Part shown: positions 47,788-58,914 of the stretch, one piece after another
How positions within the stretch are numbered: position 1 is the first letter of the stretch
Layout of the letters: every line of letters starts with the position of its first letter
Assembly (NCBI GenBank): GCA_021166835.1
Contig: JAJPEN010000051.1
Coordinates: forward strand, 24,558 to 88,557
From: Burkholderiaceae bacterium
Lineage (GTDB): Bacteria; Pseudomonadota; Gammaproteobacteria; Burkholderiales; Burkholderiaceae
Direction: 5' to 3'
DNA: 64,000 nucleotides
Notes under the pieces: generated by a model
Seen by the model: the letters and a program-made list of their open reading frames with translations, nothing else
What the model was told of the DNA's origin: nothing
Database searches by the model: none
Position numbers and translations under genes: made by a program

Positions 47788-48462
47788 ATGGCGCACGAAG
47801 AAAACAAGGCGTTCCTGCGCCGGGTGCCGCTGCTGTCGGCACTCAACGAGCAGCAGATCGAGTCGCTGGCAGCGGCCAGCGCGCGCCGCAACTTCCCGAA
47901 GGGCCGTACGATCGTCTCCGAGGGCGAGCCGTCGCAGTCGCTGTACATCCTGCTGTCGGGTCGCGCGAAAGTGCAGCGCTCCGACTCCGAAGGCAAGGAA
48001 GTCATTCTCGCCGTGCTCGGTTCGGGCGACTTCTTCGGCGAGATGAGCCTGATCGACGATGCGCCGCGCTCGGCGAGCGTGATCACGCTCGAGTCCTGCG
48101 ACTTCATGTCGATCGCCAAGGAGAGCTTCAAGGCGATGCTCCTGCAGAGCAACGACATGTGCATGGCGGTGATGCGCGGCCTCGTGCGCCGCCTGCGCGA
48201 AGCCGACCAGAAGATCGAGACGCTCGCGCTGCTCGACGTCTACGGGCGCGTGGCGCGCGTGCTGCTCGACTTCTCCGAGCACGTCGGCGGCGAGCGCATC
48301 GTGCGCAACCGGCTGCCCCGCCAGGAAATCGCGAAGATGATCGGCGCCTCGCGCGAGATGGTCTCGCGCGTGATGAAGGGGCTGGAGACCGACGGATACA
48401 TCGTGCCGATGCCCGAGGGTCGCCTGATGCTGCGCGAGAAGATCGCCTCGTACATCAGCTGA
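47788..48462 (+). CDS. Crp/Fnr-family transcriptional regulator, Crp-like
   Basis: A 224-residue regulator. The cyclic-nucleotide-binding fold includes FGEMSLIDDAPRSASV, with the Glu and Arg-Ser positions that bind cAMP in CRP. The C-terminal winged helix has recognition helix SREMVSRVMKGLE, matching the CRP residues Arg, Glu and Arg that read TGTGA half-sites. There are no N-terminal cysteines, so it is not an iron-sulfur FNR. The ATG at 47788 follows GAGAGGTGGG. It is followed by ftsK, a conserved arrangement in the order. Confidence 0.92.
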   Translation: MAHEENKAFLRRVPLLSALNEQQIESLAAASARRNFPKGRTIVSEGEPSQSLYILLSGRAKVQRSDSEGKEVILAVLGSGDFFGEMSLIDDAPRSASVITLESCDFMSIAKESFKAMLLQSNDMCMAVMRGLVRRLREADQKIETLALLDVYGRVARVLLDFSEHVGGERIVRNRLPRQEIAKMIGASREMVSRVMKGLETDGYIVPMPEGRLMLREKIASYIS

Positions 48463-48483
48463 CCCGGAGCACGCGGTACCCCG

Positions 48484-50850
48484 ATGGCAAGGATGAGCGC
48501 GACCACCGCTTCGTCGCGGCGCGCGCCGGCGCGCGCCGGCGGCGCCGATTTCGGCATTCCCGAGCGCGCCCTGCGGCTGCTGCACGAATCGCGCTGGATC
48601 GCGATGGCCGCGCTCGGCGTGTTCCTGCTGCTGATCCTGGCCACCTACGACAAGGCCGATCCGGGCTGGTCGCACGCGGTGCCCGGCAATGCGGTGGGCA
48701 ACGCCGGCGGCCGCGTGGGCGCCTGGTTCGCCGATCTGCTGCTGTACCTGTTCGGGCTGAGCGCGTACCTGTTCGTCGCGCTGCTGGCGGTGGCCGTGCT
48801 GCGCGGCTTTCGCGCACTGCGCGCTGCGCCGCAGGCAGCCGATGCGCACCGCTTTCCCTGGGAGCGCTGGCTCGGTTTCGCGCTGCTGCTGCTCGGCACG
48901 GTGGGAATCGAATCGTCGCGCCTGCATTCGCTGGAGGTCGCGCTGCCGATGGGACCCGGCGGCGTGGTCGGCGCGCAACTGGCCGATCCGCTGTTCGTCG
49001 CGTTGGGCGCGGTCGGCGGCACGCTGGCGCTGCTGGTGATGATCGCCGCGGGCTTCAGCCTGTGGTCCGGCTGGTCGTGGCTGACGATCTTCGAGCGCGT
49101 GGGTTTCGCCGTCGAATGGCTCCTGCAGCGCACGATCGATGCGGTCGCCGCCTGGAAGGATCGCCGGATCGGCGAGGCGGCGGCCACGGTGCGCGACGAG
49201 CAGGTGCAGGTCAAGCGCCGCATCCTCGACGACGACCCGGAACCGGTGCGCATCGAGGCGCCGTCGGCTCGCATCGAGCGCTCGGAGCGGGCGGAGGCGG
49301 AGCGGCAGACGCCGCTCTTCGTCGACCTGCCCGCCGACACGCAACTGCCGCCGATCTCGCTGCTGGACGAGCCGCCGGTGGCGACCGAAACGGTGTCGGC
49401 CGAAACGCTCGAGTACACGTCGCGCCTCATCGAGAAGAAGCTGGCCGACTTCAACGTCGCGGCCAACGTCGTTGCCGCCTATCCGGGGCCGGTGATCACG
49501 CGCTACGAGATCGAGCCGGCCACCGGGGTGAAGGGCGCGCAGATCGTCAACCTGTCGAAGGACCTCGCGCGCGCGCTGTCGCTGGTGTCGATCCGCGTGG
49601 TCGAGACGATTCCCGGCAAGAACCTGATGGGGCTCGAGCTGCCCAACGCGCGCCGGCAGACGGTGCGGCTGTCGGAGATCCTCGCCTCGCAGGTCTACGC
49701 CACCAGCGCCTCGCCGCTCACGCTCGCGCTCGGCAAGGACATCGCCGGCCTGCCGATCGTCGTCGATCTGGCGAAGATGCCGCACCTGCTGGTGGCCGGC
49801 ACCACCGGCTCGGGCAAGTCGGTGGGCATCAACGCGATGCTGCTGTCGCTGCTCTACAAGAGCGATCCGTCGCAGGTGCGGCTGATCCTCATCGACCCGA
49901 AGATGCTCGAGATGAGCACCTACGAGGGCATTCCGCACCTGCTTTCGCCGGTGGTCACCGACATGCGCCAGGCGGGCAACGCGCTGAACTGGTGCGTGGC
50001 GGAGATGGAGCGCCGCTACCGGCTGATGAGCAAGCTCGGCGTGCGCAACCTGTCGGGCTACAACAGCCGCATCGCCGACGCCGCGCGCCGCGAGGAGCTG
50101 ATCCCGAATCCGTTCTCGCTGACGCCCGACGAGCCCGAGCCGCTCGGATCGCTGCCGCAGATCGTCGTCGTCATCGACGAGCTGGCCGACCTGATGATGG
50201 TCGTCGGCAAGAAGATCGAGGAGCTGATCGCGCGGCTCGCGCAGAAAGCGCGGGCGGCCGGCATCCACCTGATCCTCGCCACGCAGCGGCCGTCGGTGGA
50301 CGTGATCACCGGGCTGATCAAGGCGAACATCCCCACGCGCATCGCCTTCCAGGTGTCGTCGAAGATCGACTCTCGAACGATCCTCGACCAGATGGGCGCC
50401 GAGTCGCTGCTGGGGCAGGGCGACATGCTGTATCTGCCGCCCGGCGGCGGGGTGCCGATGCGCGTGCACGGCGCCTTCGTCGCCGACGGCGAGGTGCACA
50501 AGGTGGTCGATCACTGGCGCCAGCTGGCGGAGCCGCAGTACGTGGAAGGCATCCTCGAGGGCGGGGTGCCCGAGGAAGTCGACGCGGGCAGCGCGGTGGG
50601 CTTCGGTGGACTGTCGCAGACGCTGGCCGAAGCCGGCGTCGACGGCGAAGCCGATCCGCTGTACGACCAGGCGGTCGCGGTCGTCATCAAGCATCGGCGC
50701 GCGTCGATCTCGCTGGTGCAGCGGCATCTGCGCATCGGCTACAACCGCTCTGCGCGCCTGCTCGAGCAGATGGAGCGCTCGGGCCTGGTGTCGGCGATGG
50801 CGACCAACGGCAACCGCGAGATCCTCGTGCCTGCTTCGCAGGACGCGTGA
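48484..50850 (+). CDS. ftsK: DNA translocase FtsK
   Basis: Septal DNA pump coordinating chromosome segregation and division, 788 residues. Four N-terminal helices lie between about 35 and 205 (for example [19 protein letters not shown]). A shortish linker precedes the alpha-beta motor with Walker A GTTGSGKS at 439-446 and Walker [15 protein letters not shown]. The C-terminal gamma winged helix ([20 protein letters not shown]) reads KOPS DNA. The linker is far shorter than in E. coli, as is common in Betaproteobacteria. Confidence 0.96.
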   Translation: MARMSATTASSRRAPARAGGADFGIPERALRLLHESRWIAMAALGVFLLLILATYDKADPGWSHAVPGNAVGNAGGRVGAWFADLLLYLFGLSAYLFVALLAVAVLRGFRALRAAPQAADAHRFPWERWLGFALLLLGTVGIESSRLHSLEVALPMGPGGVVGAQLADPLFVALGAVGGTLALLVMIAAGFSLWSGWSWLTIFERVGFAVEWLLQRTIDAVAAWKDRRIGEAAATVRDEQVQVKRRILDDDPEPVRIEAPSARIERSERAEAERQTPLFVDLPADTQLPPISLLDEPPVATETVSAETLEYTSRLIEKKLADFNVAANVVAAYPGPVITRYEIEPATGVKGAQIVNLSKDLARALSLVSIRVVETIPGKNLMGLELPNARRQTVRLSEILASQVYATSASPLTLALGKDIAGLPIVVDLAKMPHLLVAGTTGSGKSVGINAMLLSLLYKSDPSQVRLILIDPKMLEMSTYEGIPHLLSPVVTDMRQAGNALNWCVAEMERRYRLMSKLGVRNLSGYNSRIADAARREELIPNPFSLTPDEPEPLGSLPQIVVVIDELADLMMVVGKKIEELIARLAQKARAAGIHLILATQRPSVDVITGLIKANIPTRIAFQVSSKIDSRTILDQMGAESLLGQGDMLYLPPGGGVPMRVHGAFVADGEVHKVVDHWRQLAEPQYVEGILEGGVPEEVDAGSAVGFGGLSQTLAEAGVDGEADPLYDQAVAVVIKHRRASISLVQRHLRIGYNRSARLLEQMERSGLVSAMATNGNREILVPASQDA

Positions 50851-50851
50851 G

Positions 50852-51523
50852 ATGCGGGTGCGGTCGCGGCTGCGTGCCGCCGTCCTGGCGCTCACCGTCG
50901 GCAGGGGACTCGTTGTCGCGATCGCGTTCGTCCTCGCGCTCGCGCTGGGCCTCGCAACACAAGCGCAGGCGGCTGCCGGCGATGCCCTTCGCGATTTCCT
51001 GTCGAGCACGCATTCGGCCAGCGGCACCTTCACCCAGCAGGTGCTGCGCGACGGCAGGGTCGTCGAGTCCAGCAGCGGGCGCTTCGCGTTCCAGCGTCCC
51101 GGGCGCTTCCGCTGGGAAGTCACCCAGCCCTTCGAGCAGTTGCTCGTCGGCGACGGCGAGCGCCTGTACTTCTACGACAAGGACCTGAACCAGGTGACGG
51201 TGCGCAAGCTGCGCGACGCGCTCGCCTCGACGCCGGCCGCGATCCTGTTCGGTTCGAGCGACGTCGAGGCCGGCTTCACGCTGCGCGCGCTGCCCGCGCG
51301 CGACGGTCTCGAACGGGTCGAGGCCCTGCCGCGCAACGCTGAAACCGGCTACCAGCGCATCGAGTTCGGCTTCCGCGGCGGACTGCCGGTCGTCATGCAG
51401 GTGCAGGACGCCTTCGGCCGGAACGTGCGATTCGAGTTCCACGACGTGGTGCGCGATCCGAAGCTCGCCGCCGATACGTTCCGTTTCGTGCCGCCGCCCG
51501 GCGCCGACGTCGTCGAGCAGTGA
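50852..51523 (+). CDS. lolA: Outer-membrane lipoprotein carrier protein
   Basis: Periplasmic chaperone carrying lipoproteins from LolCDE to LolB, 223 residues. ATG 50852 lies 1 base after the ftsK stop and gives a long signal peptide (LVVAIAFVLALALGLATQAQ then AA). The mature protein has LRDFLSSTHSASGTFTQQVL and SSGRFAFQRPGRFRWEVTQP followed by FEQLLVGDGERLYFYDKDLN, all LolA hallmarks, and ends FRFVPPPGADVVEQ. The ftsK-lolA-rarA-serS order is widely conserved. Confidence 0.95.
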   Translation: MRVRSRLRAAVLALTVGRGLVVAIAFVLALALGLATQAQAAAGDALRDFLSSTHSASGTFTQQVLRDGRVVESSSGRFAFQRPGRFRWEVTQPFEQLLVGDGERLYFYDKDLNQVTVRKLRDALASTPAAILFGSSDVEAGFTLRALPARDGLERVEALPRNAETGYQRIEFGFRGGLPVVMQVQDAFGRNVRFEFHDVVRDPKLAADTFRFVPPPGADVVEQ

Positions 51524-51545
51524 CCGCCCCGGGCCGCCGCCCGCG

Positions 51546-51551
51546 TAGAAT
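51546..51551 (+). promoter_or_regulatory. TAGAAT -10 element, possible leaderless promoter of the MFS gene
   Basis: TAGAAT ends 7 bases before the ATG at 51559, so transcription would begin at or next to the start codon. No ribosome binding site is visible upstream of this ATG, which supports a leaderless message. Confidence 0.4.
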
Positions 51552-51558
51552 CGCCTGA

Positions 51559-52791
51559 ATGAAAACCGATCCGGACCGGGCGCGCGCTTCGCGCGCCCAG
51601 GATGCGCGCGTCGTCGGCGTCGTGGGCGTCGCGCATTCGCTGTCGCACTTCTCGCAGCTGCTGCTCGCGCCGCTGTTTCCCTGGCTGAAGGAGGCGTTCG
51701 CGCTGTCGTACGCGGAACTCGGCCTGCTGATGACGATCTTCTTCGTCGTCTCGGGAATCGGGCAGTCGCTCGCCGGCTTCGTCGTCGACCGCGTCGGCGC
51801 GCTGCCGGTGATGCTCGGCTCGATCTCCCTGTTCGCGCTCGCCGCGGTGGTACTGGCGCTGAGCAACGGCTATCTCATGCTCGGCGTCGGCGCCCTGCTG
51901 GCCGGCCTGGGCAACGCGTCGTTCCACCCGGTGGATTACTCGATCCTGAACGCGCGCATCTCGCATGCGCGCATCGGTCACGCCTATGCCGCGCACGGCG
52001 TCTCGGGAAATCTCGGCTGGGCGGCGGCGCCGGTCTTCCTCGTCACCATCGCGCAATTCGCCGGATGGCGCGCCGCCTTCGTGGGCGCCGCGTTCGTTTC
52101 GCTCGTCGTGCTCGCCGTCGTCTGGTGGCACCGCGACGCGCTCGAGGTGCAGCAGCACGCGCACGAGTCCGCGCACGCCGACGGCGCAGGCGCCTTCGAT
52201 TTCCTCCGACTGCCGGCCGTCTGGCTGGGCTTCGCCTTCTTCTGCGCCTTCGCTTTCGCGCTCGGCGGCGTGCAGAGCTTCGCGCCCGAGGCGGCGCGCC
52301 TGCTGCACGGCGTTCCGCTCGAGGCGGTCGCCTGGTGCCTGACGGCGTTCATGCTCGCCAGCGCCGGCGGCACGCTGCTCGGCGGCTTCATCGCCGGCGA
52401 CCCGGAGCGCGCCGAGCGCGTGATCGCCGCGTGCTTCGGCGCTGCGGCACTGCTCGGGCTGAGCCTCGCGTGGCTGCCGTGGCCGGGCGTGGTGGTGCCT
52501 TTCGTTTTCGCGGGGATGGGCGTGGCTTCCGGCCTGGCCAACCCGTCGCGCGACATGCTGATCCGGCGTGCGACGCCGCCCGGCGCCACCGGCCGCGTCT
52601 ACGGCGTCGTCTACTCGGGACTCGATCTCGGCATGTCTACCTCGCCGCTGCTGTTCGGCATGCTGATGGACGCCCACTCGCCGAAGCTCGTCTTCGTCGG
52701 GATCGCCGCTGCCCAGGCGCTGCTGATCCTCGGCGCCTTCCGCACCGGACGCGCGACGCGCATCCGCAGTGTCGCCGCGGAAGCCGCCTGA
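51559..52791 (+). CDS. MFS transporter, fosmidomycin-resistance (Fsr)-like group
   Basis: A 410-residue, 12-helix major facilitator. The N-terminal [20 protein letters not shown] with [20 protein letters not shown], and [20 protein letters not shown] with [18 protein letters not shown], are typical of the Fsr/YnfM-like MFS group. Substrate unknown. It sits between lolA and rarA, a place without a transporter in many relatives, and overlaps the rarA start by 23 bases, so rarA translation may depend on it. Confidence 0.85.
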   Translation: MKTDPDRARASRAQDARVVGVVGVAHSLSHFSQLLLAPLFPWLKEAFALSYAELGLLMTIFFVVSGIGQSLAGFVVDRVGALPVMLGSISLFALAAVVLALSNGYLMLGVGALLAGLGNASFHPVDYSILNARISHARIGHAYAAHGVSGNLGWAAAPVFLVTIAQFAGWRAAFVGAAFVSLVVLAVVWWHRDALEVQQHAHESAHADGAGAFDFLRLPAVWLGFAFFCAFAFALGGVQSFAPEAARLLHGVPLEAVAWCLTAFMLASAGGTLLGGFIAGDPERAERVIAACFGAAALLGLSLAWLPWPGVVVPFVFAGMGVASGLANPSRDMLIRRATPPGATGRVYGVVYSGLDLGMSTSPLLFGMLMDAHSPKLVFVGIAAAQALLILGAFRTGRATRIRSVAAEAA

Positions 52792-54235
52792 CGCCCACGG
52801 CGATTCCCGCGCCGCCGTTCCGGTAGCGGCGGCTTCGTCCGTGCCGTTGGCCGAGCGCCTGCGGCCCCGCACGCTCGACGAGGTGATCGGGCAGTCGCAC
52901 CTGCTCGGACCCGGCCGTCCGCTGCGCGTGGCTTTCGAGTCGGGGCGTCCGCATTCGATGATCTTCTGGGGCCCGCCCGGCGTCGGCAAGACGACGCTGG
53001 CGCGCCTGATGGCCGATGCCTTCGATGCGCAGTTCATCGCGATCTCGGCGGTGCTCGGCGGCGTGAAGGACATCCGCGACGCGGTGGCGGCCGCGCAGGC
53101 CGCGCGCGAGCACGGAAGGCGCACCATCGTCTTCGTCGACGAGGTGCACCGCTTCAATCGCGCGCAGCAGGACGCCTTCCTGCCGCACGTCGAGAGCGGC
53201 CTGTTCGTGTTCATCGGTGCGACCACCGAGAACCCTTCGTTCGAGGTGGTCGGCGCGCTGCTGTCGCGCGCGCGCGTCTACGTGCTGCAGCCGCTGTCGC
53301 CCGAGGAGCTGAAGACGCTGTTCGAGCGCGCGCTCGCGCTGCTCGGCGAGGACGGCGTCGCGGTCGCCTTCGGCGACGATGCGCGAGAGCGGCTGGTCGG
53401 CTGGGCCGACGGCGATGCGCGCCGACTGCTCAACGCCATCGAGGTCGTCACCGATGCGGCGCGCAGCGCGAAGCGCGAGGCTATCGACGCCGCGTTCCTC
53501 GAGACGGCGCTGTCGCAGAACCTGCGTCGCTTCGACAAGGGCGGCGAAGCGTTCTACGACCAGATCAGCGCGCTGCACAAGTCGGTGCGCGGCTCCGATC
53601 CCGACGCTTCGCTCTACTGGCTCGCGCGCATGCTCGACGGCGGCGCCGATCCGCGCTATCTCGCCCGGCGCATCGTGCGCATGGCCAACGAGGACATCGG
53701 ATTGGCCGACCCGCGGGCGCAGGAGCTTGCGCTGGGCGCCGCGCAGGTCTACGAACGGCTCGGTTCGCCAGAAGGCGAGCTGGCGCTCGCGCAGGCGGTC
53801 GTCTATCTCGCCTGCGCGGCGAAGTCGAATGCGGTGTACGTCGCCTGGAAGAGGGCGCGCGCCTTCGTGGCCGAGCACGGTTCGGCGCCGGTACCGATGC
53901 ATCTGCGCAATGCCCCGACGAAGCTGATGAAGGGCCTCGGCTACGGGCGCGCCTACCGCTACGCGCACGACGAGCCGGGCGGCTACGCAGCCGGCGAACG
54001 GTACTTCCCCGACGGCGTCGAAGCGCCGCGCTTCTACGAACCGGTCGACCGCGGGCTCGAGCTGCGCATCGGGGAGAAGCTGGCGTCGCTGCGCGAGCGC
54101 GACCGCAGAGAAGGGAGAAGGGGGCAGGCCGGGGAAGGGAGAAGGGAGAAGGGGGAAGGGGAAACGCCCGGCGCAGCGGAACCGGGCGGCGCGGACGACG
54201 GCAGTTCGTCCCGATCGGGGCGCGATGCGACTTGA
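52769..54235 (+). CDS. rarA: Replication-associated recombination protein A (AAA+ ATPase)
   Basis: Clamp-loader-like ATPase acting at stalled forks, also called MgsA. Walker A GPPGVGKT is at 68-75, Walker [17 protein letters not shown] with sensor 1 [11 protein letters not shown] follows, and the C-terminal MgsA domain ([40 protein letters not shown]) is present. The start is GTG 52769, overlapping the MFS gene. At 488 residues it is about 40 longer than E. coli RarA; the excess is a tail encoded by a purine-rich repeat tract. Confidence 0.93.
   Translation: MSPRKPPDAHGDSRAAVPVAAASSVPLAERLRPRTLDEVIGQSHLLGPGRPLRVAFESGRPHSMIFWGPPGVGKTTLARLMADAFDAQFIAISAVLGGVKDIRDAVAAAQAAREHGRRTIVFVDEVHRFNRAQQDAFLPHVESGLFVFIGATTENPSFEVVGALLSRARVYVLQPLSPEELKTLFERALALLGEDGVAVAFGDDARERLVGWADGDARRLLNAIEVVTDAARSAKREAIDAAFLETALSQNLRRFDKGGEAFYDQISALHKSVRGSDPDASLYWLARMLDGGADPRYLARRIVRMANEDIGLADPRAQELALGAAQVYERLGSPEGELALAQAVVYLACAAKSNAVYVAWKRARAFVAEHGSAPVPMHLRNAPTKLMKGLGYGRAYRYAHDEPGGYAAGERYFPDGVEAPRFYEPVDRGLELRIGEKLASLRERDRREGRRGQAGEGRREKGEGETPGAAEPGGADDGSSSRSGRDAT
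54107..54163 (+). repeat. Purine-rich GGGAGAA-type repeat in the 3' end of rarA
   Basis: Units of GGGAGAAG and close variants recur at 54113-54120, 54137-54144 and 54144-54151 within an almost uninterrupted purine tract. They encode an Arg/Glu/Gly tail beyond the normal RarA end. Confidence 0.7.
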
Positions 54236-55573
<1,338 letters not shown>

Positions 55574-55583
55574 CGAGCCGCTT

Positions 55584-55592
55584 TGCTATACT
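55584..55592 (+). promoter_or_regulatory. Extended -10 promoter (TGC-TATACT) for tRNA-Ser
   Basis: TATACT with the TG extension lies 34 bases before the mature tRNA 5' end. No standard -35 is present at 17 bases. Confidence 0.5.
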
Positions 55593-55626
55593 CGCCGGCT
55601 TCGCGCGCGCAACGCCCGCGAAGCTC

Positions 55627-55719
<93 letters not shown>

Positions 55720-55730
55720 CACTCGATGGA

Positions 55731-55753
55731 AAGTGGTTCTAGATCAACCACTT
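55731..55753 (+). other. Stem-loop just after tRNA-Ser
   Basis: AAGTGGTT (55731-55738) and AACCACTT (55746-55753) enclose CTAGATC, 14 bases after the tRNA. It may be the tRNA terminator or part of an old attachment site. The remaining 200 bases to the next gene are relatively AT-rich and hold no convincing ORF. Confidence 0.5.
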
Positions 55754-55950
55754 ATCAGCCACAGAACCCCGGTATTGTCGTTCTCTACCCGTTCTGTCTT
55801 CTTCAGAGGGGAAACGGAGCCTTTCAAGGGGTTCGATCGGCCCGCGTCGTCCGGGAAGGCTATTTTTCTACCCGTTTTCTCGCGACGAACAGACCCATGA
55901 TTTCCTTGCTATCTGCTAAACGAACGATGTAACCGTTTCCTGACACGACC

Positions 55951-56658
55951 ATGCTGGAGCCGCTGGGATCGGACCTATGGTTTGCGGATGGCGGAGTCGT
56001 CTCGTTCAAAGGCTTCGACTATCCGACGCGCATGGTCATCGTCCGTCTTGCCGATGGGGGGCTGTGGTTATGGTCGCCGGTCGAAAGGACGGCCGCGATT
56101 GAAGATGAGATTCGGGCGCTGGGGCCTGTCCGGCACATCGTCAGCCCCAACAAGCTGCATTATCTGTTTCTCGGCGAGTGGCAGGCCGCATTCCCTGGCG
56201 CGAGTTTATGGGCGACGGCGGCGACATTCGCCAGGTGCAAGGAACTCCATTTTGCCGGCGAACTGGCCGACGACCCGCCAGCCGAATGGAAAGGGCAGAT
56301 CGACCAATTCTATTTCACCAATTCGCCTTTCATGGACGAACTGATCTTCTTTCACCGCGCATCCCGCACTGCCATCATCGCCGATCTGTCTCAGACCTTC
56401 AGCGAGACGTTCCTGAAACGCCATTGGCCTTGGTGGATGCGGCCAATCGCAAGGCTCTCAAAAATGGTTGAGGGATGGGGTTATCCGCCGATCGACTATC
56501 GGATCAGTTTCCGCAACCGCGCAACCGCGCGCCCGAAGATTCGCGAGTTGATCGGAAAACATCCTGAGCATGTCGTCATGGCGCACGGTGAGGTTGTCAG
56601 GACGGAGGGTGAAGCCTTTCTGCGGCGTGCCTTTTCGTGGCTGCTCCCAGAGCACTAA
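55951..56658 (+). CDS. DUF4336 domain-containing protein
   Basis: A 235-residue cytosolic protein with the DUF4336 pattern. LGSDLWFADGGVVSFKGFDY, GPVRHIVSPNKLHYLFLGEW and FMDELIFFHRASRTAIIADL recall a degenerate metallo-beta-lactamase fold, and VVMAHGEVV lies near the C-terminus. The molecular function is unknown. Codon use is less GC-biased than in the core genes upstream (tta, ttt, aaa and ggg codons appear), which with the tRNA next door suggests acquisition. Its stop abuts the stop of the converging next gene. Confidence 0.75.
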   Translation: MLEPLGSDLWFADGGVVSFKGFDYPTRMVIVRLADGGLWLWSPVERTAAIEDEIRALGPVRHIVSPNKLHYLFLGEWQAAFPGASLWATAATFARCKELHFAGELADDPPAEWKGQIDQFYFTNSPFMDELIFFHRASRTAIIADLSQTFSETFLKRHWPWWMRPIARLSKMVEGWGYPPIDYRISFRNRATARPKIRELIGKHPEHVVMAHGEVVRTEGEAFLRRAFSWLLPEH

Positions 56659-57315
56659 CTAGCCCGTCCCGCCACTTCGAGTGCGTTCCGGTCGACGGAC
56701 AACTCTCACTTTTCCGCTGCTTCCGCCACCGCAGAAAAATCGTTCCCCCGCATCCGCTTCGAGTCCCGAGACGCCTTTTCCTTCCGGCATTTCGAGGCGT
56801 TCCAGCACTTTCCCCGTCTCGGGATCGATGTGCCGGATATCGCTTGTCTCGTTCTCCCAGGTGCCGTGCCACAGTTCGCCGTTCGTCCAGGTGACGCCCG
56901 TCACGAAGCGGTCGGACTCGATGGTGCGCAATACGGTTCCGGTTTCGGGATCGACCTGATGGATTCTGCGACCGCGATGCTGGCCGACCCAGAGCGTGCC
57001 TTCGGCCCAGGCGAGGCCCGAAGCTTCGCCGTTGCCCGGCGCGGGGATCGTGCCGAGCACCTCGCCGGTCGCTGGATCGATCTTCTGGATCACGGCTTCC
57101 GTGATCTGGAACAGGTGCTTCCCGTCGAAGGCCGTGCCCGCATTTGCGGCAACGTCGAGCGAGCGCACGATCCTCCCGCTCTCCGGATCGAGAGCATTGA
57201 GCCGATTTCCGCTCGCGAACCAAAGCTGCCGTCCATCGAAACTGACGCCATGCACGTTGTCGATCCCGGGGAACGGGCCGTATTCACCGATGACTTCCGC
57301 GGCTGCGTGTTTCAT
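56659..57315 (-). CDS. Beta-propeller-type protein (glutaminyl cyclase / SMP-30-like repeats)
   Basis: A 218-residue protein built from repeats of about 40 residues. Each has a pattern such as LNALDPESGRIVRSLDV, IQKIDPATGEVLGTIPAPGN, IHQVDPETGTVLRTIE and IRHIDPETGKVLERLEM, the DP-x-T/S-G-x-V-L motif of six- or seven-bladed propellers. Only about five blades are encoded and no signal peptide is seen, so it is a short, cytosolic version. It may bind a small ligand; no catalytic site was identified. The regulator gene lies just upstream on the same strand. Confidence 0.72.
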   Translation of the reverse strand: MKHAAAEVIGEYGPFPGIDNVHGVSFDGRQLWFASGNRLNALDPESGRIVRSLDVAANAGTAFDGKHLFQITEAVIQKIDPATGEVLGTIPAPGNGEASGLAWAEGTLWVGQHRGRRIHQVDPETGTVLRTIESDRFVTGVTWTNGELWHGTWENETSDIRHIDPETGKVLERLEMPEGKGVSGLEADAGERFFCGGGSSGKVRVVRRPERTRSGGTG

Positions 57316-57324
57316 GTTTCGATC

Positions 57325-58554
57325 CTAAGCGCCCGGCGAGGGCGCAGGAAGTAACAGACTCGTCGGGAATCCGGGCACGCTCGGCGCGATCCAGCGGCAT
57401 GCACGCCCGCGACCGAACGACTCGACCTTGCCGGACTCGGCGAGCGCCTCCAGCGCTCGCTGGATGGTGCGGGGGCTGACATCGAGCGCCATGGCCAGCG
57501 CCGAGCTCGACCACGCCTCGCCATCCGCGAGCAGCGCAAGCACCTCGGCATGGTCTCCCTCGACGGGTGGTGCGAGCACGGCAACCGCGGTCGAGTCGCG
57601 CGGAGCCAGCCGGAAGCCGTGCCGCGTCGCGTGCAGGTCCGCCAAAGGCGCGAGCGCCTTGCGCAGCCGCCCGATCTCCACACGCAGACGGGCACGATGC
57701 GATTCGTCGATATCTCGCGCGCGAAAAGCGTGCGCGAGAAGCGCTTCGCGCGACACGTCCGCAGGCCACGCTTCCGCGAGCGCGCGGGCCACCGTGAACA
57801 GCACCGGCCGGCTGCCGAGAGGAATCACCGTGGCGCGGGCCCGCACGACCGTGCGGCAGGCATCGATCACCAATGCATCCGAGGCAAACAGTGCCTCGAC
57901 TTCATCGAGTCGCAGAAGCCGCTGCCCGTCCCGCGCGACCAGGCGCGCGGCGGGCGCGTCGAGCGCACGGAACGCGCGATCGACTTCCATCACGAGCGCG
58001 GGGATCTGCATTTCGTGCGCGGCGCGCGCGGCGTGATCGAGAGCCGTTCGTGCCGGCCTCGTGCGAATACGCCGCATCGCAATGCCCGCAGCCACCAACC
58101 AGTATCCCGCCCGCGATGCAGGCGGCAGCGCCGCGAGATCGAGTCCTTCGAGCGTCCGCTCGGCTCCCTCCAGGCGCCCCACCAGAAGAAGAAGCCGAGC
58201 TTCGAGGTAGCCGGCATGGGCGGCGTTCGCCCTGTCGCCATGCGCTTCGAGCGTTTTGCGTGCCGTGGGAAGAACCTGGGCAGATCGCCCGAGATCCCGC
58301 GAGACGAGCGCGATCTCCGCCTCAGCGACGATGCATCGCGCGCGGGCCCCGGGCTCCCGCGAACCGAAGGCGCTGGCGGCGGCTCGCACCAGCTTCCTGG
58401 CGCGGGCCAACTCACCGAGCTGCGCCATCGCAATGCCGCGCAGTGCAAGCGCCGGTGCGTCGGCGCGCAACGCGACCCGCTTCAACGCCGCCAGCGGGTC
58501 GCCCACCGCAAGCGCGCGCGCCGCTGCGGCAATCGACGAGTCCGATCCCGTCAC
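57325..58554 (-). CDS. TPR-like protein with two winged-helix DNA-binding domains (transcriptional regulator)
   Basis: A 409-residue probable regulator. Residues 1-200 are Ala/Leu/Arg-rich helical repeats resembling TPRs. Residues about 225-320 look like an OmpR-type winged helix (VSREALLAHAFRARDIDESH, LRVEIGRLRKALAP, ATRHGFRL). A second winged helix follows (SSSALAMALDVSPRTIQRAL, ESGKVESFGRGRACRWI). GTG 58554 has GGGAG at a good distance; GTG 58563 is an alternative. It diverges from the small membrane protein and DUF899 genes, which it may control, and is 9 bases upstream of the propeller gene. Confidence 0.72.
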   Translation of the reverse strand: MTGSDSSIAAAARALAVGDPLAALKRVALRADAPALALRGIAMAQLGELARARKLVRAAASAFGSREPGARARCIVAEAEIALVSRDLGRSAQVLPTARKTLEAHGDRANAAHAGYLEARLLLLVGRLEGAERTLEGLDLAALPPASRAGYWLVAAGIAMRRIRTRPARTALDHAARAAHEMQIPALVMEVDRAFRALDAPAARLVARDGQRLLRLDEVEALFASDALVIDACRTVVRARATVIPLGSRPVLFTVARALAEAWPADVSREALLAHAFRARDIDESHRARLRVEIGRLRKALAPLADLHATRHGFRLAPRDSTAVAVLAPPVEGDHAEVLALLADGEAWSSSALAMALDVSPRTIQRALEALAESGKVESFGRGRACRWIAPSVPGFPTSLLLPAPSPGA

Positions 58555-58648
58555 ACTTGTCACTCCCTGTTCTCGCTCTTCCCGGCCTAGCCTTGACTTT
58601 GCAGCGGCTGGATACGGCCAGGATCGACCGGAAGACCGAGGAACACCC

Positions 58649-58912
58649 ATGCGGACGAAGAATGGCAACGCGCCGGCCCGGCGGGAACTGGGCGACTGGC
58701 TCTGCCTCGCCGCAGCGCCGACCTTCGCCGGCATGGCATGGCTCTCGGCCGGTGATGCGACGGCGCTCTGCTCGTCAGGCTCCGGCATGCCTCCGATGGA
58801 CGGCATGGCCTCGATGTTCCTGCTGATGAGCCTTTTCCACCTGCCGCCATGGCTGAAGCTCGTTTCCCGTCGCCGCGAGATCGTTTCCTGCAACCGCATC
58901 GAAGGAGACTGA
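58649..58912 (+). CDS. Hypothetical small membrane protein, 87 residues
   Basis: Starts at ATG 58649 with GAGGAAC upstream. Two hydrophobic segments (WLCLAAAPTFAGMAWLSAGD and MASMFLLMSLFHLPPWLKLV) flank a Ser/Gly/Met-rich loop (SSGSGMPPMDGM), predicting a two-helix inner-membrane hairpin. It ends 2 bases before the DUF899 gene and must be cotranscribed with it. I do not recognise a named family. Met- and His-containing loops could suggest metal handling, but that is a guess. Confidence 0.62.
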   Translation: MRTKNGNAPARRELGDWLCLAAAPTFAGMAWLSAGDATALCSSGSGMPPMDGMASMFLLMSLFHLPPWLKLVSRRREIVSCNRIEGD

Positions 58913-58914
58913 AC

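Noticed and set aside
54107..54163. Purine repeat considered as a CRISPR-like array
   Set aside because: Units are 7-8 bases, contiguous and without spacers, and no cas genes are present.
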